Assembly (NCBI RefSeq): GCF_030454045.1
Contig: NZ_JAKDJE010000016.1
Location: 1 to 49,063 of the forward strand
Length of the DNA stretch: 49,063 nucleotides
Direction: 5' to 3'
Source: Psychrobacter sp.
GTDB taxonomy: Bacteria; Pseudomonadota; Gammaproteobacteria; Pseudomonadales; Moraxellaceae
Position numbers and translations under genes: made by a program. Below the pieces are notes generated by a model. It had not been told where the DNA came from and did not search any database. It saw only the letters and a list, made by a program, of their open reading frames with translations. The stretch's first letter is position 1. Every line of letters begins with the position of its first letter. Shown here one piece after another: positions 42,526-49,063 of this stretch.

Positions 42526-43512
42526 TTATGTTGGGTAGGCCCAGTTTACTTTTAGGGCATCGCAGCTATTTTGCCATAACTGCTTAGCAAGTTTATCCTG
42601 TGAGACACCCAATAATTCACTTAAACTCGACAATACCCAAGGCAAATTAGCAGGAATATTCCTATCATGTGCGTGGGCTGCCTCCCATTCATTGTCTGGG
42701 CTTTGTCCAACGGCTGAATGCTGACTATTTGAATTTTGACACATAATCGGCGTCATATCTGGACAGTCTGTCTCAATCACCAAGCACTCGATACCATATG
42801 TATCCACAGCGGCCTGAATAGCACGGCGCAGTTTTTTGGCATTTGGGTTGGTCACCTGACCTGTGACACCAAGCTTAAACCCTAGTTTTACAAAAGCTTT
42901 GGCTTCTTGCTCACCGCCACTAAAACTATGCGCAATACCGCCCAATGTATGAGCATCGTATTCATGCGCTTTTAATATAGCGAGCGCTTCGGCGTGCGCC
43001 TTACGAATATGAAGCATCACTGGCAACTGATGGGTCACAGCGGTATCTAGCTGCGCCTCAAAGAACCGCTTTTGTTTATCAAAAACATCAGGCTCTTTCA
43101 TTGCGTCAGTAAAGGTATCCAAGCCAATTTCACCGATGGCTAATGGTCGACAGGCAGCAACCATTTGTGCCAATTCTATCAAATGAGCATCAGTATGCTG
43201 CTCGATATAAAAAGGATGTAAGCCTAGCGCAATATGGGTACAGAAATCAGACTCGTTATGCTCGCCAGTGTCTATGTCAAAACGCTTTGATAACTGATCA
43301 ATCAATTGCTCTGTATCGTACATGCGCTCAAAGTGCTGATAAAGATAACCAACCAGCACAAGATGACGTATACCTTGATGGTAAGCGCTTTGAACCTGTT
43401 GCTCTCGATCATTATCAAATACTGGCGCGTCGAAATGTGTATGGGTATCAATGAGCGGATAACAATTGCTCAAGGCTTGATTTGCCCTATTTGATGACTC
43501 AGGACCAGACAT
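42526..43512 (-). CDS. tatD: TatD-family metal-dependent deoxyribonuclease
   Basis: TatD hydrolase of 328 aa, longer than the common 260. Metal-site motifs are LIDTHTHFDAPVF, IGEIGLDTF, MLHIRKAHAEAL, GIAHSFSGG and VIETDCPDMTP. TatD enzymes are magnesium-dependent 3'-5' exonucleases linked to DNA repair and quality control. The extra length lies in a leader of about 17 residues, an insertion after residue 60 and a loop near residues 250-275 before the conserved C-terminal helices. First of a leftward group with tcdA 69 bp downstream. Confidence 0.88.
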   Translation of the reverse strand: MSGPESSNRANQALSNCYPLIDTHTHFDAPVFDNDREQQVQSAYHQGIRHLVLVGYLYQHFERMYDTEQLIDQLSKRFDIDTGEHNESDFCTHIALGLHPFYIEQHTDAHLIELAQMVAACRPLAIGEIGLDTFTDAMKEPDVFDKQKRFFEAQLDTAVTHQLPVMLHIRKAHAEALAILKAHEYDAHTLGGIAHSFSGGEQEAKAFVKLGFKLGVTGQVTNPNAKKLRRAIQAAVDTYGIECLVIETDCPDMTPIMCQNSNSQHSAVGQSPDNEWEAAHAHDRNIPANLPWVLSSLSELLGVSQDKLAKQLWQNSCDALKVNWAYPT

Positions 43513-43632
43513 AAATACACTCCAAAAACAACGTGTTTAGCAAAATACCTTATCAACCATCATATTATACACATGGTTGTAGTAACAGCTTATTCAAGCG
43601 ATGCAGCGTTTACTATAAAGCGCTATGCGCCC

Positions 43633-43800
43633 CTACTGGGTATCCTTATTCCCGTGATGAGCATTCTTATTTTTTAAATTTGCGATATTAGTGTCAGTCA
43701 CCTTATCGGATTTTCGACTACTACGCCGAGGAATAATCAATAAGGCGGTGGCCACAGCACCCAAGACCAGCCAACTTTTACCCCTTTTATGATTTGCCAT
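43633..43800 (-). CDS. Small single-pass membrane protein (55 aa), hypothetical
   Basis: An ATG-initiated frame encodes 55 aa: a basic start MANHKRGKSW, a hydrophobic stretch LVLGAVATALLIIP long enough for a short membrane helix, then a strongly basic, polar tail beginning RRSSRKSDK. It lies upstream of tatD on the same strand with 120 bp between. The basic flanks and lack of other features leave the function open. Ribosome binding site is weak. It might be spurious. Confidence 0.45.
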   Translation of the reverse strand: MANHKRGKSWLVLGAVATALLIIPRRSSRKSDKVTDTNIANLKNKNAHHGNKDTQ

Positions 43801-43927
43801 GACTGTCTCTACCTATTGATACAGCAACAATTTTATGGATATAAATGTGCATGCCTATTTTTATCTCACTAAAGTTTAGTATACGTAAAATACGACGGTC
43901 GCTCTGTTTAGCTGTGTTACGAATACG

Positions 43928-43977
43928 CAAGCCAATGTACGATGTAACGTTTATTTATTACACCGTACATTGGCTTG
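43928..43977. repeat. Large inverted repeat downstream of gspD
   Basis: Two 20-bp arms (43928-43947 and 43958-43977) match with one mismatch around a 10-base AT loop. The left arm reads CAAGCCAATGTACGATGTAA. There is no T-run. It lies about 50 bp past the gspD stop and could be a factor-dependent terminator, an mRNA end stabiliser or a small repeated element. Confidence 0.85.
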
Positions 43978-44025
43978 TACTAATTGAGAGGAATGAGTGG
44001 ATTAAAATAGCAATCTGTGACAGTT

Positions 44026-46281
44026 TTAGCGATTTAGAGGATATGTCGTTATACCACTGTTAGGACTGTCTACCTTGGTAAATCCTTGAGAGGTTGATCT
44101 GGGTGTTTGATTGCGCTTAGGAATAAGGGGGTTGAGCGGCATCAATTCATAGTCTGCATCGACATTACCATCCCAGCCCTGTGTTCCGCTCAAAGGGAGC
44201 TGTTTGATCGTACCATTTTTATCGATGACCAATTGCAGTACACGCATCTGGTTAAATTTACGCTCGGTCACACTGGCAACCGCGCCACCATCACGTAAGA
44301 TGGTTGGCTGCAAAAATATGATCAAGTTACTCTTTTGAGTACTGTCATTGTCAGAGCGGAACAACCTGCCAATCACTGGTACATTTCCTAAGCCCGGAAC
44401 TTTTTGCTGGCGTGTGGTGCTATTGTCACGCATCAAACCACCTAGGGCGATGGTCTGCTGATCATCGGCTAAAATCGTTGTATTAATGAGACTTTTATTG
44501 GTAGTCAAACCACTAGCATTGCCAGTAGTACCTGGTACGACGGAAGATACTTCTTGTGAGACCTCCAAACGTACGGTGCCATTATCACCAATATGAGGGA
44601 TAACGTTAAGATTGATACCAATATCTTGACGATCAATGGTCTGGAAAGGGTTGTTTGAGTTGTTACCACTAGTAGTATAAGAACCTGTGACAAAAGGTAC
44701 GTTTTGACCAACCAAGATACTGGCCTTTTCATTATCCAATGTCAAAATAGACGGCATGGACAATAGATTGGCACTGGTAGAAGAGTCGAGTGCCTGCAAA
44801 ATGGCACCATAAAATTCCGTATTACCCTGACTGTCTTTTCGGCTATCGCCAATCCCAACCAATGCACCAACGATAGAGCTGGCAGCGGAGCTAATACCTG
44901 CGGCGCCCGCAGCAGCACTACCACCCAATGCGGCAGCGGCCAAGGTGGTCGCACTAGCACCGACATTATTGAAGTTGACGACGCCATAGCCACTATTGGC
45001 ATTACCAAGCGCCCACTGAACGCCTAGCTGGGTTGCATCATCACCTGAGACTTCAACGATAGCAGCTTGAATTAAGACTTGTGCGCGGCGACTGTCCAAT
45101 TGGTTGACCGCATCTTCAATCTCAAACATGAGCTCAGGATCTGCATTGACGATAACGGCATTTTGCGTCTCATCAGCGATGATACTAAAGGGTTTTCCAC
45201 CAACGCCTGTGCCCGCACCACTGGTACTGCTGGTCGGTACAACGGCTGTGCTACTACTACCGATGCTGTCACTCGCCGCATTATTGATAGCGGCACCTGT
45301 ACTGCTGGCATCATTTAAAGAAGCGGACTCTAACGTTGAGGTGGCTCCAGCACTATTAATCGATTGATTGGCCAAAAGGCCTCGTAGCATATCAGCAATA
45401 TGACTGGCGCTGGCATACTTTAGGCGAAAGACACGTAACCCACTTAATCGTCTTGTCGGTGTGGTATCTAATTGATTAACCATCTCCTGTACTTTCGCGA
45501 TCATCTCAGGACTGCCTTTGACCAGCAACCGATCACTTGATGAATCAGCGATCACTTTGAGTTGATTATTACCACCTTGTGCTTGTCCGCTACCAGCGCT
45601 TGCCACCAAGGCACTAATCAGCTCCATCATACGTTCGGCATCGACGTGGCGTAGTGGTATCACTTGTAGACTGTCATTGACGTTGCTGTCCAAATCACGG
45701 ATAAGTGCGGTGAGTTGATTCAGGCTATCAGCACGATCTGATAGCACCAGCGCGTTTACACCAGGCACCGCTGCTGCATGTGCAGACTGCGGCATTAAAG
45801 GTCTTATAACGCCCAATACTTCTGCTGCTTGAGTGTTTGTTAAATAAATCACTCGGGTTGCGAGCGACTCACCGACACTATTGCCGCGTAAATCAACAGC
45901 GACACCAGACTGCTTGGCGATATTGTCAGGTACCAGTTTGATTGTCGTACCTGTCTCTATCGCTGCAATCCCATTGACTTGCATCACACTTAAAAACAGC
46001 TGATAAATCTCATCACGCGATAAGGCTTTGTTTGAGATGACAGTCACATTGCCATTGATACGAGGATCAAGGACAAAGTTTTGATCAGTGATGGTTGCCA
46101 CCTCATTAATAAAGGCTTTGATATCGGCATCTTGTAGGTTTACCTTCCAGCTTTCAGCATTCGCAAGGCCCATACCAACAGCCCACAATGGTACCGCTAG
46201 GCACAGAGGACGACACAGGCGCATCAAACGCGGCAGGATACGGTGTAACGGTGTGGCTGAAAATTGATGAAAACTTACCAT
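44026..46281 (-). CDS. gspD: Type II secretion system secretin GspD
   Basis: Outer-membrane secretin of 751 aa. A signal peptide ends near VGMGLANA at about residue 42. N0 (SWKVNLQDADIKAFINEVAT) and three N1-N3 repeats follow, then the secretin domain with VPFVTGSYTT, VIPHIGDNGTVRLEVSQEV and KVPGLGNVPVIGRLF. A Ser/Ala/Thr/Gly-rich insert of about 60 residues (about 304-364) lies within N3, and a Gly/Ala-rich stretch lies near 420-480. Both are common variable regions. Last gene of gspN-gspC-gspD, 78 bp after gspC. Confidence 0.96.
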   Translation of the reverse strand: MVSFHQFSATPLHRILPRLMRLCRPLCLAVPLWAVGMGLANAESWKVNLQDADIKAFINEVATITDQNFVLDPRINGNVTVISNKALSRDEIYQLFLSVMQVNGIAAIETGTTIKLVPDNIAKQSGVAVDLRGNSVGESLATRVIYLTNTQAAEVLGVIRPLMPQSAHAAAVPGVNALVLSDRADSLNQLTALIRDLDSNVNDSLQVIPLRHVDAERMMELISALVASAGSGQAQGGNNQLKVIADSSSDRLLVKGSPEMIAKVQEMVNQLDTTPTRRLSGLRVFRLKYASASHIADMLRGLLANQSINSAGATSTLESASLNDASSTGAAINNAASDSIGSSSTAVVPTSSTSGAGTGVGGKPFSIIADETQNAVIVNADPELMFEIEDAVNQLDSRRAQVLIQAAIVEVSGDDATQLGVQWALGNANSGYGVVNFNNVGASATTLAAAALGGSAAAGAAGISSAASSIVGALVGIGDSRKDSQGNTEFYGAILQALDSSTSANLLSMPSILTLDNEKASILVGQNVPFVTGSYTTSGNNSNNPFQTIDRQDIGINLNVIPHIGDNGTVRLEVSQEVSSVVPGTTGNASGLTTNKSLINTTILADDQQTIALGGLMRDNSTTRQQKVPGLGNVPVIGRLFRSDNDSTQKSNLIIFLQPTILRDGGAVASVTERKFNQMRVLQLVIDKNGTIKQLPLSGTQGWDGNVDADYELMPLNPLIPKRNQTPRSTSQGFTKVDSPNSGITTYPLNR

Positions 46282-46359
46282 ATTGATAGTTACCTACAGT
46301 GATATTACGTCATATGTACTGAGTGTTTAACGAGCAATCTTTACTAACCGTCCGCCTGA

Positions 46360-47256
46360 TTAAAACTGCTGGCGGATTGTAATCACTTGCTCACCACGTT
46401 GAACCTCGATCTGTGCTTCGCCTGCTTGCTGTACTTGCTGCAATACGCTTGCATCCTGAGCAGGGTTGTTACCTACATTTTGCCCGTTTACTGTCAACAC
46501 TTTGTCACCTGGCTCCAGTCCCAGTCGATTGCGTAACTTCGATGGCATCGCTGCGGTGACTTGGTAGCTCTCACCTGAGGCCATCACGCCCATTCTACTC
46601 AAATAACTGGCAGGATTTTCTTGTAGCGCGGTGACGGCTTCTTCGATAGCTGATTGCGGATTGTTCTCATCCGTTGTCTCTGCAGGCTCAGGAGGCGTAT
46701 ATTGTAGGGTCTGGGGCGCTGTCGGCAGCATATTGTTATTGGGTAGACGCTGGTTACTAACCGCGCCTGCTAGCATATCACCTTGATTTAGCGGCATGGC
46801 CTCTGGCATGCTAATAACGGTTTCTTTATCATTGGCATCCGCGATAATAACCGAATTCCAGTCAACCGCGACAAGGATATAGTCGCTGTCTTTTAGTCCA
46901 TCACCAATTCGGTAATTTTTCACCTCACCATTTATGTTCAGCAACGCCGAAGACATACTCTCCGGTATAGCGAGTAGTACGCCTTTAAGCTCAACATTAG
47001 GTGGTGGCTGGACTGCCGCTGCAATAGGGGCAGGATCAGCAAATATCGCAAACAAACCACTATAGTCATTGGCAGACTTTGTATTGTTTTGCAAAGGAGC
47101 TAGCGGCAAAGCAGGTGCTAAGGGCGCTGCTAATAATAACCATAACAGACGCGCCGCTGTCCAACACAACCAAGCAATTGCCAGTAGCAACAACCACCCT
47201 GAGAAACGATTGAGAGTATTCACGACAGGCTTTAGACTTGCAGCAATATCAGACAT
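46360..47256 (-). CDS. gspC: Type II secretion system protein GspC
   Basis: Bitopic inner-membrane protein of 298 aa. The N-terminal membrane segment WLLLLAIAWLCWTAARLLWL lies at about residues 17-36. The periplasmic HR domain (SGLFAIFADPAPIAAA... VELKGVLLAIPES) binds GspD. A proline/glutamine-rich linker leads to a C-terminal PDZ domain with LGLEPGDKVLTVNGQNV. It directly abuts the gspN stop with no intervening base, so the genes are coupled. Confidence 0.92.
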   Translation of the reverse strand: MSDIAASLKPVVNTLNRFSGWLLLLAIAWLCWTAARLLWLLLAAPLAPALPLAPLQNNTKSANDYSGLFAIFADPAPIAAAVQPPPNVELKGVLLAIPESMSSALLNINGEVKNYRIGDGLKDSDYILVAVDWNSVIIADANDKETVISMPEAMPLNQGDMLAGAVSNQRLPNNNMLPTAPQTLQYTPPEPAETTDENNPQSAIEEAVTALQENPASYLSRMGVMASGESYQVTAAMPSKLRNRLGLEPGDKVLTVNGQNVGNNPAQDASVLQQVQQAGEAQIEVQRGEQVITIRQQF

Positions 47257-48084
47257 TTATGGCGCTCCCAGACCAGTGAGCAGTGGCTGGCGCACACTAA
47301 CGACTGGCGTGTCTTGCGGTGCTTGTCCTTTATATTCAGGCATATTTTCTAGTAGGCGCTGAGTCAGACTGACATCTAGCATATTGTCCCCGTCTATATA
47401 CAGATCGCCTAAGCGCTTATCTTGGTTGTTCAATAGATTGATATGTAGCAGATTTTTATTGTTTTTTTGCTCAGCACTCAGCTCAGCACGTAACGCAGGC
47501 ATGGTGATATAAAAAACCTTACCCCCACTCGGATAGCCCACTTCACCGCCTACCCATGTCAGCTGTCCTGATGCCTCACGAAACCCTGCCGCATTGTTAG
47601 CAGATTCGCTCGTAGATGACGCTTTATCACCAGATTGACGTTCTAACGACACTCCATTGACCTGAATGGGCGTGTTAGGCAGTTGCCAATCAACCACACT
47701 TGCTAACGTTTCAGGGGCAATCTTTCCGCTCATATCATCAACTTGCCATGCGTTCAGCCCCAGCTTTACCTGTCCGTTTAGCCTCGTTTGCTCTGAATTG
47801 ATATTCACATCTGCGCCAAGCTTGCCTGTGAGCAGTTGCCATGGCTGCCATGACCATTCGGCCATCCCTGTGAGCGGCGTCGAGGATATAGGAATTTGCC
47901 AAATAGCAGAGCCCTGCCATACATTACCAGACACATGCTGCACGTAAGGCGTATTGGGTGCATACTTTTGCAGTAGCCATGCCGCTGGCATTTGCAATAG
48001 GGCAAATAGCGCAAACAATACGAATCCGATCAGCCACCAAAGCTTGCGGGGACGCTTATGAGACAACTCAGATACTTGGGCCAC
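47257..48084 (-). CDS. gspN: Type II secretion system protein GspN
   Basis: GspN-family protein of 275 aa, an accessory T2SS component. One N-terminal membrane anchor, LWWLIGFVLFALFALLQMPA, is followed by a periplasmic beta-rich domain with VQHVSGNVWQGSA and MAEWSWQPWQLLTG, which match the family pattern. Its role is unclear and it is absent in many T2SS. The order gspN-gspC-gspD without the remaining gsp genes resembles the scattered arrangement seen in Acinetobacter. First gene of the leftward operon. Confidence 0.9.
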   Translation of the reverse strand: MAQVSELSHKRPRKLWWLIGFVLFALFALLQMPAAWLLQKYAPNTPYVQHVSGNVWQGSAIWQIPISSTPLTGMAEWSWQPWQLLTGKLGADVNINSEQTRLNGQVKLGLNAWQVDDMSGKIAPETLASVVDWQLPNTPIQVNGVSLERQSGDKASSTSESANNAAGFREASGQLTWVGGEVGYPSGGKVFYITMPALRAELSAEQKNNKNLLHINLLNNQDKRLGDLYIDGDNMLDVSLTQRLLENMPEYKGQAPQDTPVVSVRQPLLTGLGAP

Positions 48085-48152
48085 GGTTGCACAACTCTTA
48101 TATCAGACAAAAACGTCATTATCATAACAAACAATGACCTATAGATGACAGA

Positions 48153-48208
48153 AAAAAAGCCAGTATCTATATTACCAACGTATTGGTAATATAGATACTG
48201 GCTTTTTT
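48153..48208 (-). terminator. Strong terminator between the H-NS gene and gspN
   Basis: A 26-bp perfect stem beginning AAAAAAGCCAGTATCTAT with a four-base CGTA loop, ending in T-runs in either direction. It lies about 107 bp after the H-NS stop and upstream of gspN, so it insulates the gsp operon from H-NS transcription. Confidence 0.92.
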
Positions 48209-48314
48209 GTTTTGTCAATCGCTATCTTTTATGGCTAAATGATTGTAAGTACACCATTATCCATAATAGTTGATATCTCAGCCGCGCTCGATGCTGTGAC
48301 TCAAACCATTGTTA

Positions 48315-48638
48315 TTAGATAGCAAAATCTTCAAGGTCACGACCTGCTGCTAACGCTTCTACCAACCATGTTGGCTTACGTCCGCGACCAGTCCAAGTCT
48401 CTTCCTTATTAGCGGTATTACGGTATTTAATGCTGCGTTTTTTCTCTAGTTTTTCACCTGCTTTTAAGATCTCTTCAATCGTCGCATTGCTGTCTTCTGC
48501 AATTTGTTCAAATTGCATATAAGCATCGTACAAACGCTGGTGTTGTTTTTTAGCGATAAGCTGTTGAGCATTTTCGCTGATGGCACGTAGCTCATCAACG
48601 TTCAAGTTGTCTAAATCAATTGCGTTATTTTTACTCAT
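48315..48638 (-). CDS. hns: H-NS family nucleoid-associated protein
   Basis: H-NS-type DNA-binding protein of 107 aa from the preferred start MSKNNAIDLDNLNV at 48638. The open frame begins at 48671, but the extra 11 residues are not conserved in character. The N-terminal 60 residues form a coiled-coil oligomerisation region. The C-terminal DNA-binding motif is TWTGRGRKPTWLVEAL, with GRGRKP in place of the enteric GQGRTP AT-hook-like loop. H-NS proteins silence AT-rich and horizontally acquired DNA. The AT-rich upstream region suggests autoregulation. Confidence 0.92.
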   Translation of the reverse strand: MSKNNAIDLDNLNVDELRAISENAQQLIAKKQHQRLYDAYMQFEQIAEDSNATIEEILKAGEKLEKKRSIKYRNTANKEETWTGRGRKPTWLVEALAAGRDLEDFAI

Positions 48639-48703
48639 AGTAAGTCCAAAGGTTGGATAAAAGATGATCATCTCAATAAAATATGGTTTGTATTGAGAAC
48701 CTG

Positions 48704-48724
48704 AATGATGCTTTATTCATCATT
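48704..48724. repeat. Inverted repeat in the hns upstream region
   Basis: AATGATG and CATCATT form a 7-bp perfect stem with a seven-base loop, 66-86 bp upstream of the hns start codon. Could be part of the hns leader or a regulator site. Confidence 0.45.
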
Positions 48725-48870
48725 AAATGAAAATGCTTTTTTAAGCGCTCAATGTGTCTCTTATTAATCAAATATTATTCATTATCTTTTTGATAAAAAT
48801 AGACAGTGAAAATATTCTTTATCACCACAAGCACCCATTATACCTGATATAACAAAAATCAATCGATAGT

Positions 48871-48906
48871 AATTGCTTGGTTTTTTTAAACCAAACAATT
48901 TTTTAT
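48871..48906 (+). terminator. AT-rich hairpin with T-run, possible rightward terminator
   Basis: AATTGCTTGGTTT and AAACCAAACAATT form a 13-bp stem with one mismatch around TTTT, followed by a T-rich run on the plus strand. No rightward gene precedes it in the window, so it may instead be a structural or H-NS-related site. Confidence 0.45.
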
Positions 48907-49063
48907 TATTAAAGCCGCTTATAAATATCTTCAAGCGCAAACTTTAATAAAATAAAAATCATAACGACGTTCAATTTGCACGTATTTTTATGGGTATTAA
49001 ATGACTCAATATATAGTCAGCTCAAAATAAAATTGTTATGGTTAGGGCAAACATCATAAAACA

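Larger units (their letters stand above)
48672..49063. other. AT-rich region upstream of the H-NS gene
   Basis: About 390 bp with no gene seen. It is markedly AT-rich and contains two inverted repeats at 48704-48724 and 48871-48906. It should include the leftward hns promoter. Confidence 0.5.

Overview
The window looks like a chromosomal segment of a Moraxellaceae gammaproteobacterium, most likely Psychrobacter. This rests on gene content and arrangement: a gspN-gspC-gspD block separated from other gsp genes, a FimX-type twitching regulator, a short H-NS protein, divergent epmB and efp, moderate GC and AT-rich intergenic DNA. The genus is an inference, since no rRNA or marker comparison could be run. 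No tRNA, rRNA, CRISPR array or prophage was seen.

Layout. 1-2.7 kb: a leftward three-gene amino-acid (cystine-like) ABC importer ending in a terminator. 3.0-11.4 kb: the histidine utilisation locus. The repressor hutC faces hutU, a YjiH-type permease, hutH, hutG and hutI, and a HutC-type operator (TTGTATATACAA) overlaps the likely hutU promoter. HutH, HutU, HutI and HutG would take histidine to glutamate plus formamide. 11.46-12.32 kb: an intact IS5-family element (IS427-like, TA target duplication) that split a small inverted repeat. 12.4-15.5 kb: the most interesting block, five rightward genes made up of a Roadblock/LC7 protein, a free-standing Aer-type PAS protein, a PhnD-like protein with no signal peptide and two unrecognised proteins. 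15.9-17.2 kb: a methyltransferase and a GNAT acetyltransferase carrying a perfect 33-bp in-frame tandem duplication.

17.2-23.4 kb: a leftward PaoABC-type molybdenum aldehyde oxidoreductase with its XdhC-like chaperone and MocA-like cytidylyltransferase. It lacks the Tat signal of E. coli PaoA. 23.8-28.3 kb: a FrnE-like DsbA-family protein, a type II haloacid dehalogenase-like HAD protein, class III alcohol dehydrogenase (frmA) divergent from a LysR regulator, a truncated DUF302 remnant and a DUF4031 protein. 28.4-35.4 kb: a leftward group of FimX-like GGDEF/EAL protein, cytochrome c lipoprotein, MoxR ATPase, DUF58 protein and TgpA-like transglutaminase. 35.75-37.5 kb: a 582-aa protein of unknown function.

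37.8-39.5 kb: epmB and efp, the EF-P Lys34 modification pair. 39.75-43.5 kb: a leftward tatD-tcdA-hybrid histidine kinase group. 43.6-48.1 kb: a small membrane ORF and the type II secretion genes gspN-gspC-gspD. 48.3-48.6 kb: an H-NS family gene, closed by a 26-bp perfect-stem terminator and preceded by an AT-rich region with inverted repeats.

Most of the window is ordinary housekeeping and catabolic content. The best candidate for an undescribed system is the Roadblock/PAS/PhnD-like cluster at 12.4-15.5 kb, which contains all the parts of a soluble sensing module but no recognisable output enzyme.
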